Positions 1 to 9,149 of a stretch of DNA of 64,000 nt are shown in pieces; within the stretch, counting starts at the first letter, position 1, and every line of letters begins with the position of its first letter. A program made the position numbers and the translations under genes. Source of the stretch: Roseivirga sp. UBA6061 (lineage in GTDB: Bacteria > Bacteroidota > Bacteroidia > Cytophagales > Cyclobacteriaceae); assembly GCA_002427745.1 (NCBI GenBank), contig DIYF01000004.1, positions 34,139-98,138 of the forward strand, written 5' to 3'. The notes beneath the pieces are model-generated. The model was not told the DNA's origin and made no database searches. It was given only the letters and a program-made list of their open reading frames with translations.

Positions 1-708
1 GAAAGCCGTTGGATGAGTACCCAGACCACGGCTTATGCACTGCTGGGAGTGATTAAGTTCTCCGGTGTGGGAGATCAGTCTAATGGCTTGCTGGCGCGCT
101 ATGCGATTAACGGAGGAAGCGCTGAGCAGTTGGAGACAGCCAAACCCGTGAAGATAATTGAGGTGCCTGTCAGCGGTGTGGAGCAGGGGAGTATCGATGT
201 GACCAATACCGGTGAGGGTGTGCTTTTTGTGAGGCTTATCAAGACAGGGCAGCCCTTGGGAGGAAACGAGACTCCGGCTGCCAGTGGTATGACCCTGAAG
301 GTGCTGTATACTGACAGGAATGGCAATCCGATTGATCCGGTAAGCCTGAGTCAGGGTACCGATTTCTTCGCTGAGATCACGGTCTACAACAATGGTACAA
401 AAGGTACCTACCGCGATCTGGCACTGAGTCAGATCTTCCCTTCGGGTTGGGAAATCCTCAATGAGCGACTGAATGATATTCCCGGTTCTACCAACACCAG
501 GAATTTTGATTACAAGGATATCCGTGACGATAGAGTTTACACCTACTTCAATCTGAGAGCCAATAAGCAAAAGGTTTTTAAAGTGGCCCTGAATGCCACC
601 TATGCCGGCAGATACTATTTACCGGGTGTTAATGTGGAGGCTATGTATGATAATACGGTCAATGCACGGGTTCCCGGAAAATGGGTAGAAGTAAAAAGGG
701 TGAATTAA
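1..708 (+). CDS. Bacterial alpha-2-macroglobulin, C-terminal fragment (YfaS/YfhM type)
   Basis: The reading frame is open at the left edge, so only the last ~235 residues are seen. The visible part has the usual end of the large bacterial alpha-2-macroglobulins: a helical stretch (AYALLGV), a beta-rich region with LPSGWEIL-like spacing (here FPSGWEIL), the RDDRVYTYFNL segment, and the terminal RYYLPGVNVEAMYD...GKWVEV block. In the family, these periplasmic proteins trap proteases and are thought to protect a damaged cell envelope. The next gene, 80 bp downstream on the same strand, is pbpC; this pairing is common and links the protein to peptidoglycan repair. The thioester region, signal peptide and start lie outside the window, so subtype cannot be judged. 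Confidence 0.85.
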   Translation, partial: ESRWMSTQTTAYALLGVIKFSGVGDQSNGLLARYAINGGSAEQLETAKPVKIIEVPVSGVEQGSIDVTNTGEGVLFVRLIKTGQPLGGNETPAASGMTLKVLYTDRNGNPIDPVSLSQGTDFFAEITVYNNGTKGTYRDLALSQIFPSGWEILNERLNDIPGSTNTRNFDYKDIRDDRVYTYFNLRANKQKVFKVALNATYAGRYYLPGVNVEAMYDNTVNARVPGKWVEVKRVN

Positions 709-732
709 TAAATCAAAAATCTCCCCCGGGGC

Positions 733-759
733 CTCTGCTCAGCATGACCCTGAGGAGAG
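733..759 (+). other. Hairpin between the macroglobulin gene and pbpC
   Basis: The 79-bp gap contains CTCTGCTCAG, a 7-nt loop, then CTGAGGAGAG, which pairs except for one internal mismatch. No T-run follows, so it is not a clear terminator. It could be an mRNA processing or stability element that sets the ratio of the two products of one transcript. Confidence 0.35.
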
Positions 760-787
760 TTGAAGCCTCTTAAGCAGGGGACAGAAA

Positions 788-3181
788 ATGAAAAAACGCA
801 TCGTTAAATATCGCTATCACCTGATGGTTCTGTTGCTGGGGCTGGCTGTGGGCTATTATTATAGTCTGCCGCAGGTGTTGTTTGACGATCCCTATGCTAC
901 GGTTCTGAATGCCAGCAATGGCGAACTGCTCTCTGCCCGTATCGCCAGAGACGGACAGTGGCGTTTTCCCTTATCTGTTTCTGTTCCTGACAAGTATGAA
1001 AAGGCGCTGATCACTTTTGAAGACAAGAGTTTTCGAAGACATCCGGGAGTTGATGTGCTGGCCCTGGGCAGGGCTACCCGACAGAATATCCGGGCAGGCA
1101 GGGTGGTCAGTGGAGGCAGTACTATTTCTATGCAGGTCATCCGTCTGCATCGGAAAGGTAAGTCCAGAAACTTGTGGGAAAAGCTGGTAGAGATGGTATT
1201 GGCCACAAGGCTTGAGCTACGCTATACCAAAGATGAAATTCTTAATCTCTATGCCTCTCATGCTCCTTTCGGTGGTAATACGGTGGGGTTGGAAGCAGCG
1301 GCCTGGCGCTACTTCGGTCGCAATGCCGGTGAGCTGTCCTGGGCAGAGGCTTCTTTGCTTGCGGTGCTGCCCAACCAGCCAAGCCTGCTCTTTCCCGGTA
1401 GAAACAGCGCTCCCCTGAAAGCCAAGCGGGACCGGCTTTTGAAGAGACTGTATGAGGAAGGGCACTTCGATGCTTATTCTCTGGAGCTGGCTCAGGCAGA
1501 ACCTATTCCCGAGAGACCCCAGGCACTTCCTATGCAGGCCAGCCACCTGCTTGACAGGAGCGTGAGAGAAGGGTATGGAGAGCAGAAACTCCTGACTACC
1601 CTGGATTATCATTTGCAGTCCCGGGTCAATAAAGTAGTCAGGGCACATCATGAACTCCTGCGAACGGATGAGATTCACAATGCAGCTGCTTTGGTGATTG
1701 ATGTCAGAAAGGGAGAGGTCATGGCCTATACCGGCAATGCTCCCGGTGCGGGCTTTGAACACGGGCAGGACGTGGATGTGGTGCAGGCTCCCCGCAGTAC
1801 CGGTAGCCTGCTCAAGCCTATGTTGTATGCTTCTGTACTGGATGACGGCTTGATTTTACCCTCTTCCTTACTTCCGGATGTACCTGTTTTCTTCGGAGGC
1901 TTTGCTCCGCGCAATTTTTCACGCACCTACGATGGAGCGGTACACGCCAACACGGCACTGTCCCGGTCGCTGAACATTCCGTCCGTACATTTGCTGAAGG
2001 AATATGGCTATAACCGTTTTCATCAGAAGCTGAGGGATGTAGGGGTGACGACTCTGAACAAGCCTGCCAGCCATTATGGATTGAGTCTGATTCTGGGAGG
2101 CTCCGAAGGATCGCTCTGGGATATGGCCAATGTCTATGCCAGCATGGCGCGCACCCTGAATACCTTCGGTAGGAGCCCTTCGCCTGCACGTTATGCGCCA
2201 TCTAACTATCAGCCGGCAGCATATCGTGTTCTCACAGACAGTCACAAAAATGAAGGCTTGCGGAAGGTTCAGAACAAGCCCGGGAAGCACCTGAGTGCAG
2301 CCGCCATCTGGTTTACCTTCAAAGCCATGCTGGAGGTGTACCGTCCTGATGAAGATGCTGCCTGGAAACTCTATGGCAGCTCCCGAAAGATTGCCTGGAA
2401 AACCGGGACGAGCTTTGGCTTTCGTGATGGCTGGGCTATTGGGGTTACGCCCGATTATGTGGTGGCGGTATGGACCGGTAATGCAGACGGAGAAGGTCGC
2501 CCGGGCCTAACAGGTATCAAAGCAGCAGCGCCCATTATGTTCGATATTTTTGACCTCCTACCGCAAAGCGACTGGTTCCGGGAGCCAATGGATGAACTGA
2601 CTTATGCCGCAATAGACCGTGAGAGCGGTTACCTGGCTTCCTCTTATTCCAATCAGGTAGATACACTGCTTATTCCCAGAAGCGGTCTGCGAACGGCCGT
2701 CAGCCCCTTCCATCAGCGTGTTCATTTAGATAAAACCGGCACATTCAGAGTGACAGGAGCTTGTGAATCCGTTAATGATCTCATTTCCAAAAACTGGTTT
2801 GTGCTCCCTCCGAAGCAGGCCTTTTATTACAAGAGGTTACATCCTACCTATCAGGAGCTGCCTCCCATGCGATCTGACTGTTATGGAGAGCGGGATCATC
2901 TGGTGGTGATGGACATGCTGTACCCTGAGCCTGATGCCACCCTCTATATACCTACCGAACTGAATGGAGTCAAAGGAGAGGTTGTATTTGAAGTGGCCCA
3001 CCGGGATGAAGACAGTCAGCTGCACTGGCACCTGGATGATTATTACGTGGGTACCACGGTTCGGGATCATCACCTCAATTTACAACCGACCACCGGAGAT
3101 CATGTGCTAACCGTTACCGATAATGAGGGCAATAGCCTGAAGCGAAAGTTTACCGTGTTGGAGAAAGAGGGAGATGACTGA
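788..3181 (+). CDS. pbpC: Penicillin-binding protein 1C
   Basis: Bifunctional inner-membrane peptidoglycan synthase of 797 residues, the normal size for PBP1C. A single membrane anchor lies at about residues 11-28. The GT51 glycosyltransferase domain follows, with the catalytic Glu in EDKSFRRHPG (E78) and the GGSTISMQ block. The transpeptidase domain shows SLLK (active Ser about S340), SLN (about 394) and KTGTS (about 538). The last ~100 residues form the beta-rich C-terminal domain specific to PBP1C. The ATG is preceded by a purine-rich stretch (AGGGGACAG). Placed just after the macroglobulin gene, the usual partner. All catalytic residues are intact. Confidence 0.95.
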   Translation: MKKRIVKYRYHLMVLLLGLAVGYYYSLPQVLFDDPYATVLNASNGELLSARIARDGQWRFPLSVSVPDKYEKALITFEDKSFRRHPGVDVLALGRATRQNIRAGRVVSGGSTISMQVIRLHRKGKSRNLWEKLVEMVLATRLELRYTKDEILNLYASHAPFGGNTVGLEAAAWRYFGRNAGELSWAEASLLAVLPNQPSLLFPGRNSAPLKAKRDRLLKRLYEEGHFDAYSLELAQAEPIPERPQALPMQASHLLDRSVREGYGEQKLLTTLDYHLQSRVNKVVRAHHELLRTDEIHNAAALVIDVRKGEVMAYTGNAPGAGFEHGQDVDVVQAPRSTGSLLKPMLYASVLDDGLILPSSLLPDVPVFFGGFAPRNFSRTYDGAVHANTALSRSLNIPSVHLLKEYGYNRFHQKLRDVGVTTLNKPASHYGLSLILGGSEGSLWDMANVYASMARTLNTFGRSPSPARYAPSNYQPAAYRVLTDSHKNEGLRKVQNKPGKHLSAAAIWFTFKAMLEVYRPDEDAAWKLYGSSRKIAWKTGTSFGFRDGWAIGVTPDYVVAVWTGNADGEGRPGLTGIKAAAPIMFDIFDLLPQSDWFREPMDELTYAAIDRESGYLASSYSNQVDTLLIPRSGLRTAVSPFHQRVHLDKTGTFRVTGACESVNDLISKNWFVLPPKQAFYYKRLHPTYQELPPMRSDCYGERDHLVVMDMLYPEPDATLYIPTELNGVKGEVVFEVAHRDEDSQLHWHLDDYYVGTTVRDHHLNLQPTTGDHVLTVTDNEGNSLKRKFTVLEKEGDD

Positions 3182-3189
3182 GCTGTTTG

Positions 3190-3411
3190 TTATTTTCTCA
3201 GGTTTCTGATACCATTCCTGAAGAGTACATAAATGGCCAGCACCATCATGAGCATGCCTCCAATCAGTCCTATCAGGTAAACGATGTTGAACCTGGTGCC
3301 GCGCTCTTCCACGGTAAATTCGGGCAGGCCTTTCATAAAGGCGCCTATCATCACACTCAGGAAGAGAAACCCGAATAAGAGCATTAACACACCCAGGATT
3401 TTATATTTCAT
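3190..3411 (-). CDS. Small two-helix membrane protein, unknown function
   Basis: A 73-residue protein with two hydrophobic segments, about residues 4-26 and 43-64, joined by a short polar loop containing FTVEERGTRFN, and a basic C-terminal tail (RNGIRNLRK). It is convergent with pbpC, with only 8 bp between stop codons. No family recognised. Length, hydrophobic pattern and positive-inside tail suggest it is real, but the coding case rests on these features alone. Confidence 0.6.
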   Translation of the reverse strand: MKYKILGVLMLLFGFLFLSVMIGAFMKGLPEFTVEERGTRFNIVYLIGLIGGMLMMVLAIYVLFRNGIRNLRK

Positions 3412-3515
3412 GGCTTATGGTAGACAGACAGCCAAACTAGTGAAATTTGTGGCCCTTTCTAAACACTTCCAACCTTTGGGTAATCTCCGGTGTCGAATAC
3501 AGAGAGATAAACCCC

Positions 3516-3905
3516 ATGGCTATGAAAAGAAAGTATCAACTGCTCCTCGGTATTCTGATTGCCGCTATTCTCGTTTTTACAACAAGCTGCGATGAGGCTA
3601 CAACTCCGGGTTGTGACCGTGGAGGAAAAGTGATTCATACTGTGGAAGAGGTAGAGGGAAGTGTGACCAGGTATGAAGACACAAACGACATCCTCATCAC
3701 CTACTTTGTGCCCGGTACAATAGACTCAGCCTGGTCAGGTGTGGTATGCAATGATCTGTTTCCCGACTTTGAAATTGGTGAGAATACCCGTGTAAGATTC
3801 TCCGGTAACTTCAGAGATGACGAGGACAGTCTGCATCCACTGGAAGCCTTTGGCGGACAGGAGTTCTTTTACCTGGAGCTGACATATGTAGAAGAGATCA
3901 ACTGA
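3516..3905 (+). CDS. Predicted lipoprotein, unknown function
   Basis: The ATG at 3516 (or the one two codons later) gives a typical lipoprotein signal: MKRKYQ, a hydrophobic core, and a lipobox ending TTSC followed by DEA. Longer starts in this frame would place a non-signal sequence before it. The mature part of about 105 residues is acidic and probably beta-rich, with a second and third Cys (TPGCDRGG, GVVCND) that could form a disulfide. No family recognised. It is probably at the cell envelope. It converges with the next gene and the stop codons overlap. Confidence 0.7.
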   Translation: MAMKRKYQLLLGILIAAILVFTTSCDEATTPGCDRGGKVIHTVEEVEGSVTRYEDTNDILITYFVPGTIDSAWSGVVCNDLFPDFEIGENTRVRFSGNFRDDEDSLHPLEAFGGQEFFYLELTYVEEIN

Positions 3906-3910
3906 TCTCT
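3893..3910. repeat. Perfect palindrome covering two convergent stop codons
   Basis: AGAGATCA-AC-TGATCTCT, 8-bp arms. The stop codons of the lipoprotein gene (+) and of the membrane protein gene (-) both lie inside it. It lacks a T-run on either strand, so termination by it is doubtful. Confidence 0.5.
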
Positions 3911-4626
3911 GTCTGCTTCTCCGGAGTCCATACCTGTTTAAGTGAAAAGAAGTGCATGCTGTAAGCAATCGCTACCAGTATTCCCGGCAGCCATACAAAG
4001 GGGAACTCAGTAACCAGGTAATTGGAGGGTTCATTCATAAAATACCGGAACCGGGTAGGAAAAGACAGGATAGCCACAATGAGAATATTGAACAATAAGC
4101 CTAAGCCTATAAAATTCCAGACAAGCACCAGCCTGCGCATGCTTTTACCCCTCCGAGCATAGATTAAGCCTATTATCGGGCCTGTAATACCGGCTATGAT
4201 ATCTATGTTTCTGCCTTCAAAGGTCATCTGGATGGGGGTCAGGCCCAGCTCATATTGGTACCATAACATTAGCTCCACAATTATCCTGAATCCCTGGAGG
4301 TAGAGAATCCACTGAACGGGAATGGCCCTGAGCAGTACTTTCAAAGATTTTGACCGAATCGTATAAACGAGCATGGCGATCATGGGAGGGACCAGCACGA
4401 GTGTGATGCGGGGAGGAAGGTTCTCGAAGCTGGATAAAAAGCCGGTAAGGGAGAGAACAGAAATCAGAACGATCCAGATCCCGACAATCAGATAAAAGCC
4501 CCGACTGAATGATTGTTTCTTTTCTGTGGGCAAGTCACTCTTGTCCAGGCCGAAATGCAATCCACGCACTATTAGAAAAAGACAGATGGCAGTAAGGAGG
4601 AAATAAGCTGCTTTGATCAGTGTCAT
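3898..4626 (-). CDS. Multi-pass membrane protein, unknown function
   Basis: 242 residues with about seven hydrophobic segments spread over the whole length (first at 4-22, last near 215-232), and short charged loops such as HFGLDKSDLPTEKKQ and YARRGKSMRR. No catalytic motif seen and no family recognised with certainty. It is convergent with the lipoprotein gene, overlapping by 8 bp, and lies 54 bp downstream of the AraC-type regulator gene on the same strand, so the two may be co-transcribed. Confidence 0.75.
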   Translation of the reverse strand: MTLIKAAYFLLTAICLFLIVRGLHFGLDKSDLPTEKKQSFSRGFYLIVGIWIVLISVLSLTGFLSSFENLPPRITLVLVPPMIAMLVYTIRSKSLKVLLRAIPVQWILYLQGFRIIVELMLWYQYELGLTPIQMTFEGRNIDIIAGITGPIIGLIYARRGKSMRRLVLVWNFIGLGLLFNILIVAILSFPTRFRYFMNEPSNYLVTEFPFVWLPGILVAIAYSMHFFSLKQVWTPEKQTEIS

Positions 4627-4680
4627 GTTTTTTCTTTCAAAGTACGCAACCGTTCTCTTCAGCCTCCATAACCAAAATTG

Positions 4681-5613
4681 CTATTGTACCAGTTGAGAAG
4701 GATAGAAGCCCAGTTGCTTTCTGACCATACGACTGACAGAACTGGCATTCTCAACCCCGACCTGACTGGCGATCTCTTCAAGGGTAATGCCTCTTTGATA
4801 CAGCGACATGGCCCGTTTGGTTCTAAGGGTTTTTTGGTATTGATAGGGGCTTTGAGCAAAGGCCTGTTTAAAGAGCCGCAGAAAATGAAACTTGGACAAA
4901 CAGCTGATTTTACTTAGCTCTTCCAGTCCTATCTCCCGATCAAAGTGGCTATGAATATAGTCTCTGGCCAAAAAGAGGCGTGCCGCAATTTCCTTTTTCA
5001 CAGCTCCGGATTTGATGGGTAGCGATACCGTTTTCTGGATCTCCCGTGAATTGGCCGTCATCACTTGCTTCAGTATTTCGAAGAGGGTTTCCTCCTGTTC
5101 TTCTGAAGATTCTCCCTTCTTATAGCTTGACAGGAGTAAGCCAAGCTGTTGATCCAGGGCCGTGTTTCTTAGCAAAGATCTCGGAGCTATCAGCGGGCTG
5201 TCGGCTAAAGGCTCGAAAGGATCATCCAGCAGGTGTTGATCCGAAACAGAAAGAGCCTTGAGGGATTGTTGATAAAAGTGCTCTCCGAAGTGAATGTTGA
5301 GTGTTTCAGTGGTATGAGCATTATCTACAATCAGATCATAGTGCTGACCTGAGTTGCTAAGGGTATAGCATTGCTCATTGATGTTATACTGTTTGCCCTC
5401 AATACCAATGGTGCTGCAGCCTGTTAAGTTGACAAAAAGTGAAAACGGCCCCTGAATATCTCTGCGGTCTGCCAATCTGGTTTTCGTGTTGAGCACCACC
5501 GTGGGCCAGCCGCGATGTTTTAGAGGAATATCATTGATGGCTTTCTTATCACTGAAGCCTTCTCTGATTTTTGCTTTGAGCCACTGAATATCTGGAAACT
5601 GATGGATGAGCAT
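4681..5613 (-). CDS. AraC family transcriptional regulator
   Basis: 310 residues. The N-terminal ~170 residues look like a cupin-type effector or dimerisation domain (NLTGCSTIGIEGKQYNINEQCYTLSN). The C-terminal ~100 residues carry the two helix-turn-helix motifs of the AraC/XylS family: IGLEELSKISCLSKFHFLRLFKQ and a second helix pair around ITLEEIASQVGVENASSVSRMVRKQLG, then the typical FYPSQL end. It binds DNA as an activator in most relatives. The second motif is slightly unusual, with SVSRMVRKQLG where many have FSRAFKKxxG. Target unknown; the membrane protein gene downstream is a candidate. Confidence 0.9.
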   Translation of the reverse strand: MLIHQFPDIQWLKAKIREGFSDKKAINDIPLKHRGWPTVVLNTKTRLADRRDIQGPFSLFVNLTGCSTIGIEGKQYNINEQCYTLSNSGQHYDLIVDNAHTTETLNIHFGEHFYQQSLKALSVSDQHLLDDPFEPLADSPLIAPRSLLRNTALDQQLGLLLSSYKKGESSEEQEETLFEILKQVMTANSREIQKTVSLPIKSGAVKKEIAARLFLARDYIHSHFDREIGLEELSKISCLSKFHFLRLFKQAFAQSPYQYQKTLRTKRAMSLYQRGITLEEIASQVGVENASSVSRMVRKQLGFYPSQLVQ

Positions 5614-5660
5614 CGTTGATAGATTGAACGAATCCGGCAGTAATTTGGCTGAAACTTCTT

Positions 5661-5694
5661 GAAAAAACCAGGGCCCGACTCTTCAGTCAGGCCC
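5661..5694 (-). terminator. Intrinsic terminator after the 5748-6404 gene
   Basis: Read on the minus strand: GGGCCTGACT, a GAAG loop, AGTCGGGCCC, then GGTTTTTTC. The stem has 9 pairs with one mismatch and is followed by a T-run. It lies 54 bp beyond the stop codon of the lipoprotein gene. Confidence 0.75.
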
Positions 5695-5747
5695 AATCAC
5701 TAATTAAAAATCAACCTTATTAATGGTCAATACTACATATGGTGTCT

Positions 5748-6404
5748 TTAGTCTATATGATGCCAGCCCGATACAGAACCATCGCCCAGTATGGTATGGC
5801 TCATCAGCAACTGATTTTCATCGTAAATCAGGTAAGCATCGAGGTCTAATATGATGGGCACACAAGAAACCACAGTCTTGTTATTCTCGCTCAGTGGCCC
5901 GATCTGAAAACTGTTGATATTACCGATTTCATTCCCGACAAAAGTCTGTCCCTGGAAGTCGATACGACAGGCGCTCTGTGTCATGTTTTCTCTTTGTGCG
6001 GGTTTAATATGGATGGTGTCATTTCCGTAAAAGAAGAATAGTGTGGAACGGGTTCTTTCAGGAATCAGAACATAGTCGTCACGGAAGACAATTCTGTGAG
6101 CCACCGGGTCAGTGTTGCCTTGTTCATAAAGTGGTGAGCCCTGAGTAAAACGTTCTTCCAGGTAATATGCACCATTCTGCCGTATCAGTTCTACCTCGAG
6201 GGTATCTCCGCTTAGCTCAAAGTCAAGGTTCAGATTGCCACAGGTGGTGGTGTATCGCTGAAAGTAAGCTTTTTGCCCTACTTGCGGGCTGCTAAAGCTG
6301 ATGGGGTTTGTATTGGTGTCTTTATCGGGTATCGTGTCTTCACAAGCCCAGATGGCGAGTAGTAGACATAGAAAAAGTGTGAGTGTGCCTGTAAAATGCT
6401 TCAT
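5748..6404 (-). CDS. Predicted lipoprotein, unknown function
   Basis: The start at 6404 gives MKHFTGTLTLFLCLLLAIWAC, a lipoprotein signal with the acylated Cys in WACED; a longer start at 6431 would add nine residues before the signal. The mature protein of about 200 residues has many short beta-type segments and Cys residues in TTCGNL, SACRID and VSCVP. No family recognised. It has its own terminator downstream and is 67 bp from msrBA. Confidence 0.7.
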   Translation of the reverse strand: MKHFTGTLTLFLCLLLAIWACEDTIPDKDTNTNPISFSSPQVGQKAYFQRYTTTCGNLNLDFELSGDTLEVELIRQNGAYYLEERFTQGSPLYEQGNTDPVAHRIVFRDDYVLIPERTRSTLFFFYGNDTIHIKPAQRENMTQSACRIDFQGQTFVGNEIGNINSFQIGPLSENNKTVVSCVPIILDLDAYLIYDENQLLMSHTILGDGSVSGWHHID

Positions 6405-6471
6405 GAGTGTGCCTTTTGTAATCTGACACACCCATGCTGCTGTAAGGTTGTAAGCCGGGTATAATTTTGTT

Positions 6472-7461
6472 TTAAGATTCGGCCGTTGCCTTAAGTCTGT
6501 CCTTGAAAAGGGCCCTCAGCTTGTTCAGCTTAGGTGATATGATAGCCTGACAGTAGGGCTGTCCTGTATTGTCGTTATAGTAATTCTGATGATAATCTTC
6601 CGCCTGATAGTAGGCACCCAGCGGGCTGACTTCCGTTACAATAGGGTCATCAAAATAATCGGACATTTCTTCTATTACTTCCCTGGCTGTTTTTTCTTCC
6701 TCCTCTGACTGATAGAAAATGACGGACCTGTATTGGGTTCCGGTGTCATAGCCCTGCCGGTTCAGTGTGGTAGGGTCATGGGTAGAAAAGAAGATTCTCA
6801 ACAGATCGGCATAGTTCAGTACCTCCGGGTTGTATGTGATTTTAATTACCTCCGCATGTCCTGTGCGGCCTGTACCAATCTCGCGATAGGTAGGGTTTTT
6901 GATGGTACCGCCACTGTATCCCGACTCAACATGGCTCACTCCCTCAATACGCTGATAAACGGCTTCGGTACACCAAAAACATCCTCCGCCCAGCACAGCC
7001 GTGGCTTCGCTGGTATTGTCTTCCAGTAGTTGCATAGAGGCAGAGTTGATACAGTAGCGCAGTCCACTGGGCTCCGGACCGTCAGGGAAAACATGTCCCT
7101 GGTGTGCGTCACAGGTGTTGCACATTACCTCTACACGCACCATACCGTAGCTGGTATCTTTCTCGTACTTGATGGCATTTTCCTTAACCGGTTGACCAAA
7201 GCTGGGCCAGCCCGTGCCAGACTCAAATTTCACTCTTGAATCAAACAGCGGTGTGCCACAGCAAACACAGCCATACAGACCGGGTTCATGACGTTCGCAA
7301 AATTCACCGGTTCCGGCTCTTTCGGTACCCTTGAGCCTGGCGATCTGAAATTGTTCGGGACTCAGTATTTCTCTCCATTCCGCCTCGCTCTTCTCGACTC
7401 TGCGGTCAGGTTGGGGGTTGCCATTGTTTGCAAATTTGATAACGTCTGTCCAGGTAAGCAT
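6472..7461 (-). CDS. msrBA: Methionine sulfoxide reductase B-A fusion
   Basis: Reduces both epimers of methionine sulfoxide in proteins, with thioredoxin as the usual donor. With the ATG at 7461 the protein has 330 residues. MsrB is N-terminal: zinc Cys pairs in CVCC (65/68) and CNTC (114/117) and the catalytic Cys in RYCINS (137). MsrA follows with GGGCFWC, catalytic Cys161, then GYSGG and YHQNYY. Order is B then A, the common order in Bacteroidota, opposite to the A-B fusions of neisseriae. There is no signal peptide, so it acts in the cytoplasm. An upstream in-frame TTG at 7491 would add ten residues without homology. Confidence 0.95.
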   Translation of the reverse strand: MLTWTDVIKFANNGNPQPDRRVEKSEAEWREILSPEQFQIARLKGTERAGTGEFCERHEPGLYGCVCCGTPLFDSRVKFESGTGWPSFGQPVKENAIKYEKDTSYGMVRVEVMCNTCDAHQGHVFPDGPEPSGLRYCINSASMQLLEDNTSEATAVLGGGCFWCTEAVYQRIEGVSHVESGYSGGTIKNPTYREIGTGRTGHAEVIKITYNPEVLNYADLLRIFFSTHDPTTLNRQGYDTGTQYRSVIFYQSEEEEKTAREVIEEMSDYFDDPIVTEVSPLGAYYQAEDYHQNYYNDNTGQPYCQAIISPKLNKLRALFKDRLKATAES

Positions 7462-7509
7462 AATTGTTCTTTGATTCCGGGTAAAGAACAAAAGGCTGCT
7501 TTAAAAAGT

Positions 7510-9105
7510 TTAACCCTGACTTGAAAGATAGCGTCCGAACTCGGCTTTCAGCTTGTCAATTTCTCCCGGACGTGGAGCGTCCTCATTAACGAGCTTTCCA
7601 TTTGTGTCATAAATCATATAACGTGGAATAAACATGATCCTCATGTCCTCCAGCCCTTTAGATGTATTGGCATTGGTAATGCGATAATGGAGTCCCTGAT
7701 CCAGTTGGTGCTTTTTCATAGAAGCCTTCCAGGGTTTCCTTTTTCGGTCTGAAGAGATATAGAGGTACGTGATTTTCCTGCCTTCCATATCTGATTGCAG
7801 CTTTTTGGAATTGGGCATTTCCCTGATACAGGGGCCGCACCAACTCGCCCAGAAATCTACATAAATGACATTGCCCTTGTGAGAGGCCACCAACTCGTTC
7901 AGAGAAATGATCTCCCCGTTGGTTCCTTCCAGCATTACCTCATCTTCGATTTCAAACTTGATATCATAGCGTGCTATCAGGCTCTGTACCATGGCGCTGT
8001 CCTGAAAATCATTTCTGAACCGGGTCAGGTATTTGAGCCGATTGGCAATGGAGAAAAAATTGGGCTGTGAGAGCATGGCATTCATGGTCTGGTACTGAAT
8101 GAGCTTCTTTTCAAGGGGGCTCATAAAAGAGGTAGCCCGAATGGAATCATAGCGCTGCAGGTGATTGAGGGTTCTGGCCCCGGCTCCACGACCTTCCTGA
8201 CTGATCATTTCTATTTTTCCTCTGTACTGCATGGCAATGGCCGTGGCCAGGTATCGCTGATAGACTGAGTTATAAAGCAGGGAGTCGCTTCTTCCCGCTT
8301 CGATGTCAGGGTAACGTGTTTTGAAATCCTCCAGGGCCTTTCGGATATTTTTACCTGCGGGGCTTTGCTGCTCCATATCAGGCCTGTTCAGGCTCAGGTC
8401 TGAGATTTGCATGGTTCGCGCAATGTTTTCAAGCCTGAACCGGTATTGGTGCTCATCGATGAGCCCCTCTTTTTTCCACTGGTCTAGTAAGTCATAATAG
8501 AGAGGTGTTTCCTCTATCACCCTGGCAGAAGCCTCATTGTCTAATTGGGCAAAGAATTCATCAAAGCTCATTTTCGAGTCTCTCATCTCCCGCATTTTCA
8601 GCAGCGGGTTTTGCAGCAGCGTAATGGCCAGGTGATCGCTGAATGCCAGGCTGTCCCTGATAAAGAGACTGAAATTGACCACTTCAGCATGAGCTTTGCG
8701 ATTTAAAATGCTGGCTGTTGGTTTGATGCCTTCATATGTGAACAGTACAGAATCTCCGTTCTCAAAAAGGTAGGTCAGATCATCGATGCCCTTGTACATC
8801 AGCTTCATTTCTACCAGGTCGCGTTTGCTGTGAATTACCACGGTGTCGTATTCTGCACCTTCTTCAAAAGTCAGCCGATGCGCCATATAATGGTCGTCAA
8901 TGACCTGAATTTCATCTCCCTTGTTAGTGCGGCCATGGCTGGTTTTACCTGTTTCCGGGTTGATGGCAAAACCATTTTTCACCGGTTTGTTGAAAATCAA
9001 AACAATCTGGTTGGGTTTTTCCTTTTCGACTTCAGAAACTTGTTCTTCTTTTGTGCAGGACATGGTGACCAGCAACACAGCAAAGAGGGAGAGGTAGTAG
9101 CGCAT
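7510..9105 (-). CDS. TlpA-like thioredoxin-fold lipoprotein
   Basis: About 531 residues from the ATG at 9105, which gives MRYYLSLFAVLLVTMSC, a lipoprotein signal with Cys17. The middle ~330 residues are helical (many MREM/RFRLENIART-type segments) after a beta-rich N-terminal domain; this resembles the DUF4369/redoxin architecture of Bacteroidota. The C-terminal ~140 residues are a thioredoxin fold of the TlpA/ResA class with WASWCGPC as the redox motif and a cis-Pro region MFIPRYMIYD. Probable periplasmic disulfide reductase or oxidase. It is 48 bp upstream of msrBA on the same strand; a longer TTG start at 9150 would overlap the divergent gene. Confidence 0.85.
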   Translation of the reverse strand: MRYYLSLFAVLLVTMSCTKEEQVSEVEKEKPNQIVLIFNKPVKNGFAINPETGKTSHGRTNKGDEIQVIDDHYMAHRLTFEEGAEYDTVVIHSKRDLVEMKLMYKGIDDLTYLFENGDSVLFTYEGIKPTASILNRKAHAEVVNFSLFIRDSLAFSDHLAITLLQNPLLKMREMRDSKMSFDEFFAQLDNEASARVIEETPLYYDLLDQWKKEGLIDEHQYRFRLENIARTMQISDLSLNRPDMEQQSPAGKNIRKALEDFKTRYPDIEAGRSDSLLYNSVYQRYLATAIAMQYRGKIEMISQEGRGAGARTLNHLQRYDSIRATSFMSPLEKKLIQYQTMNAMLSQPNFFSIANRLKYLTRFRNDFQDSAMVQSLIARYDIKFEIEDEVMLEGTNGEIISLNELVASHKGNVIYVDFWASWCGPCIREMPNSKKLQSDMEGRKITYLYISSDRKRKPWKASMKKHQLDQGLHYRITNANTSKGLEDMRIMFIPRYMIYDTNGKLVNEDAPRPGEIDKLKAEFGRYLSSQG

Positions 9106-9149
9106 GACTAAGGTTTTTGGAATATAACGTATTTTATAGTTGTTAATCA

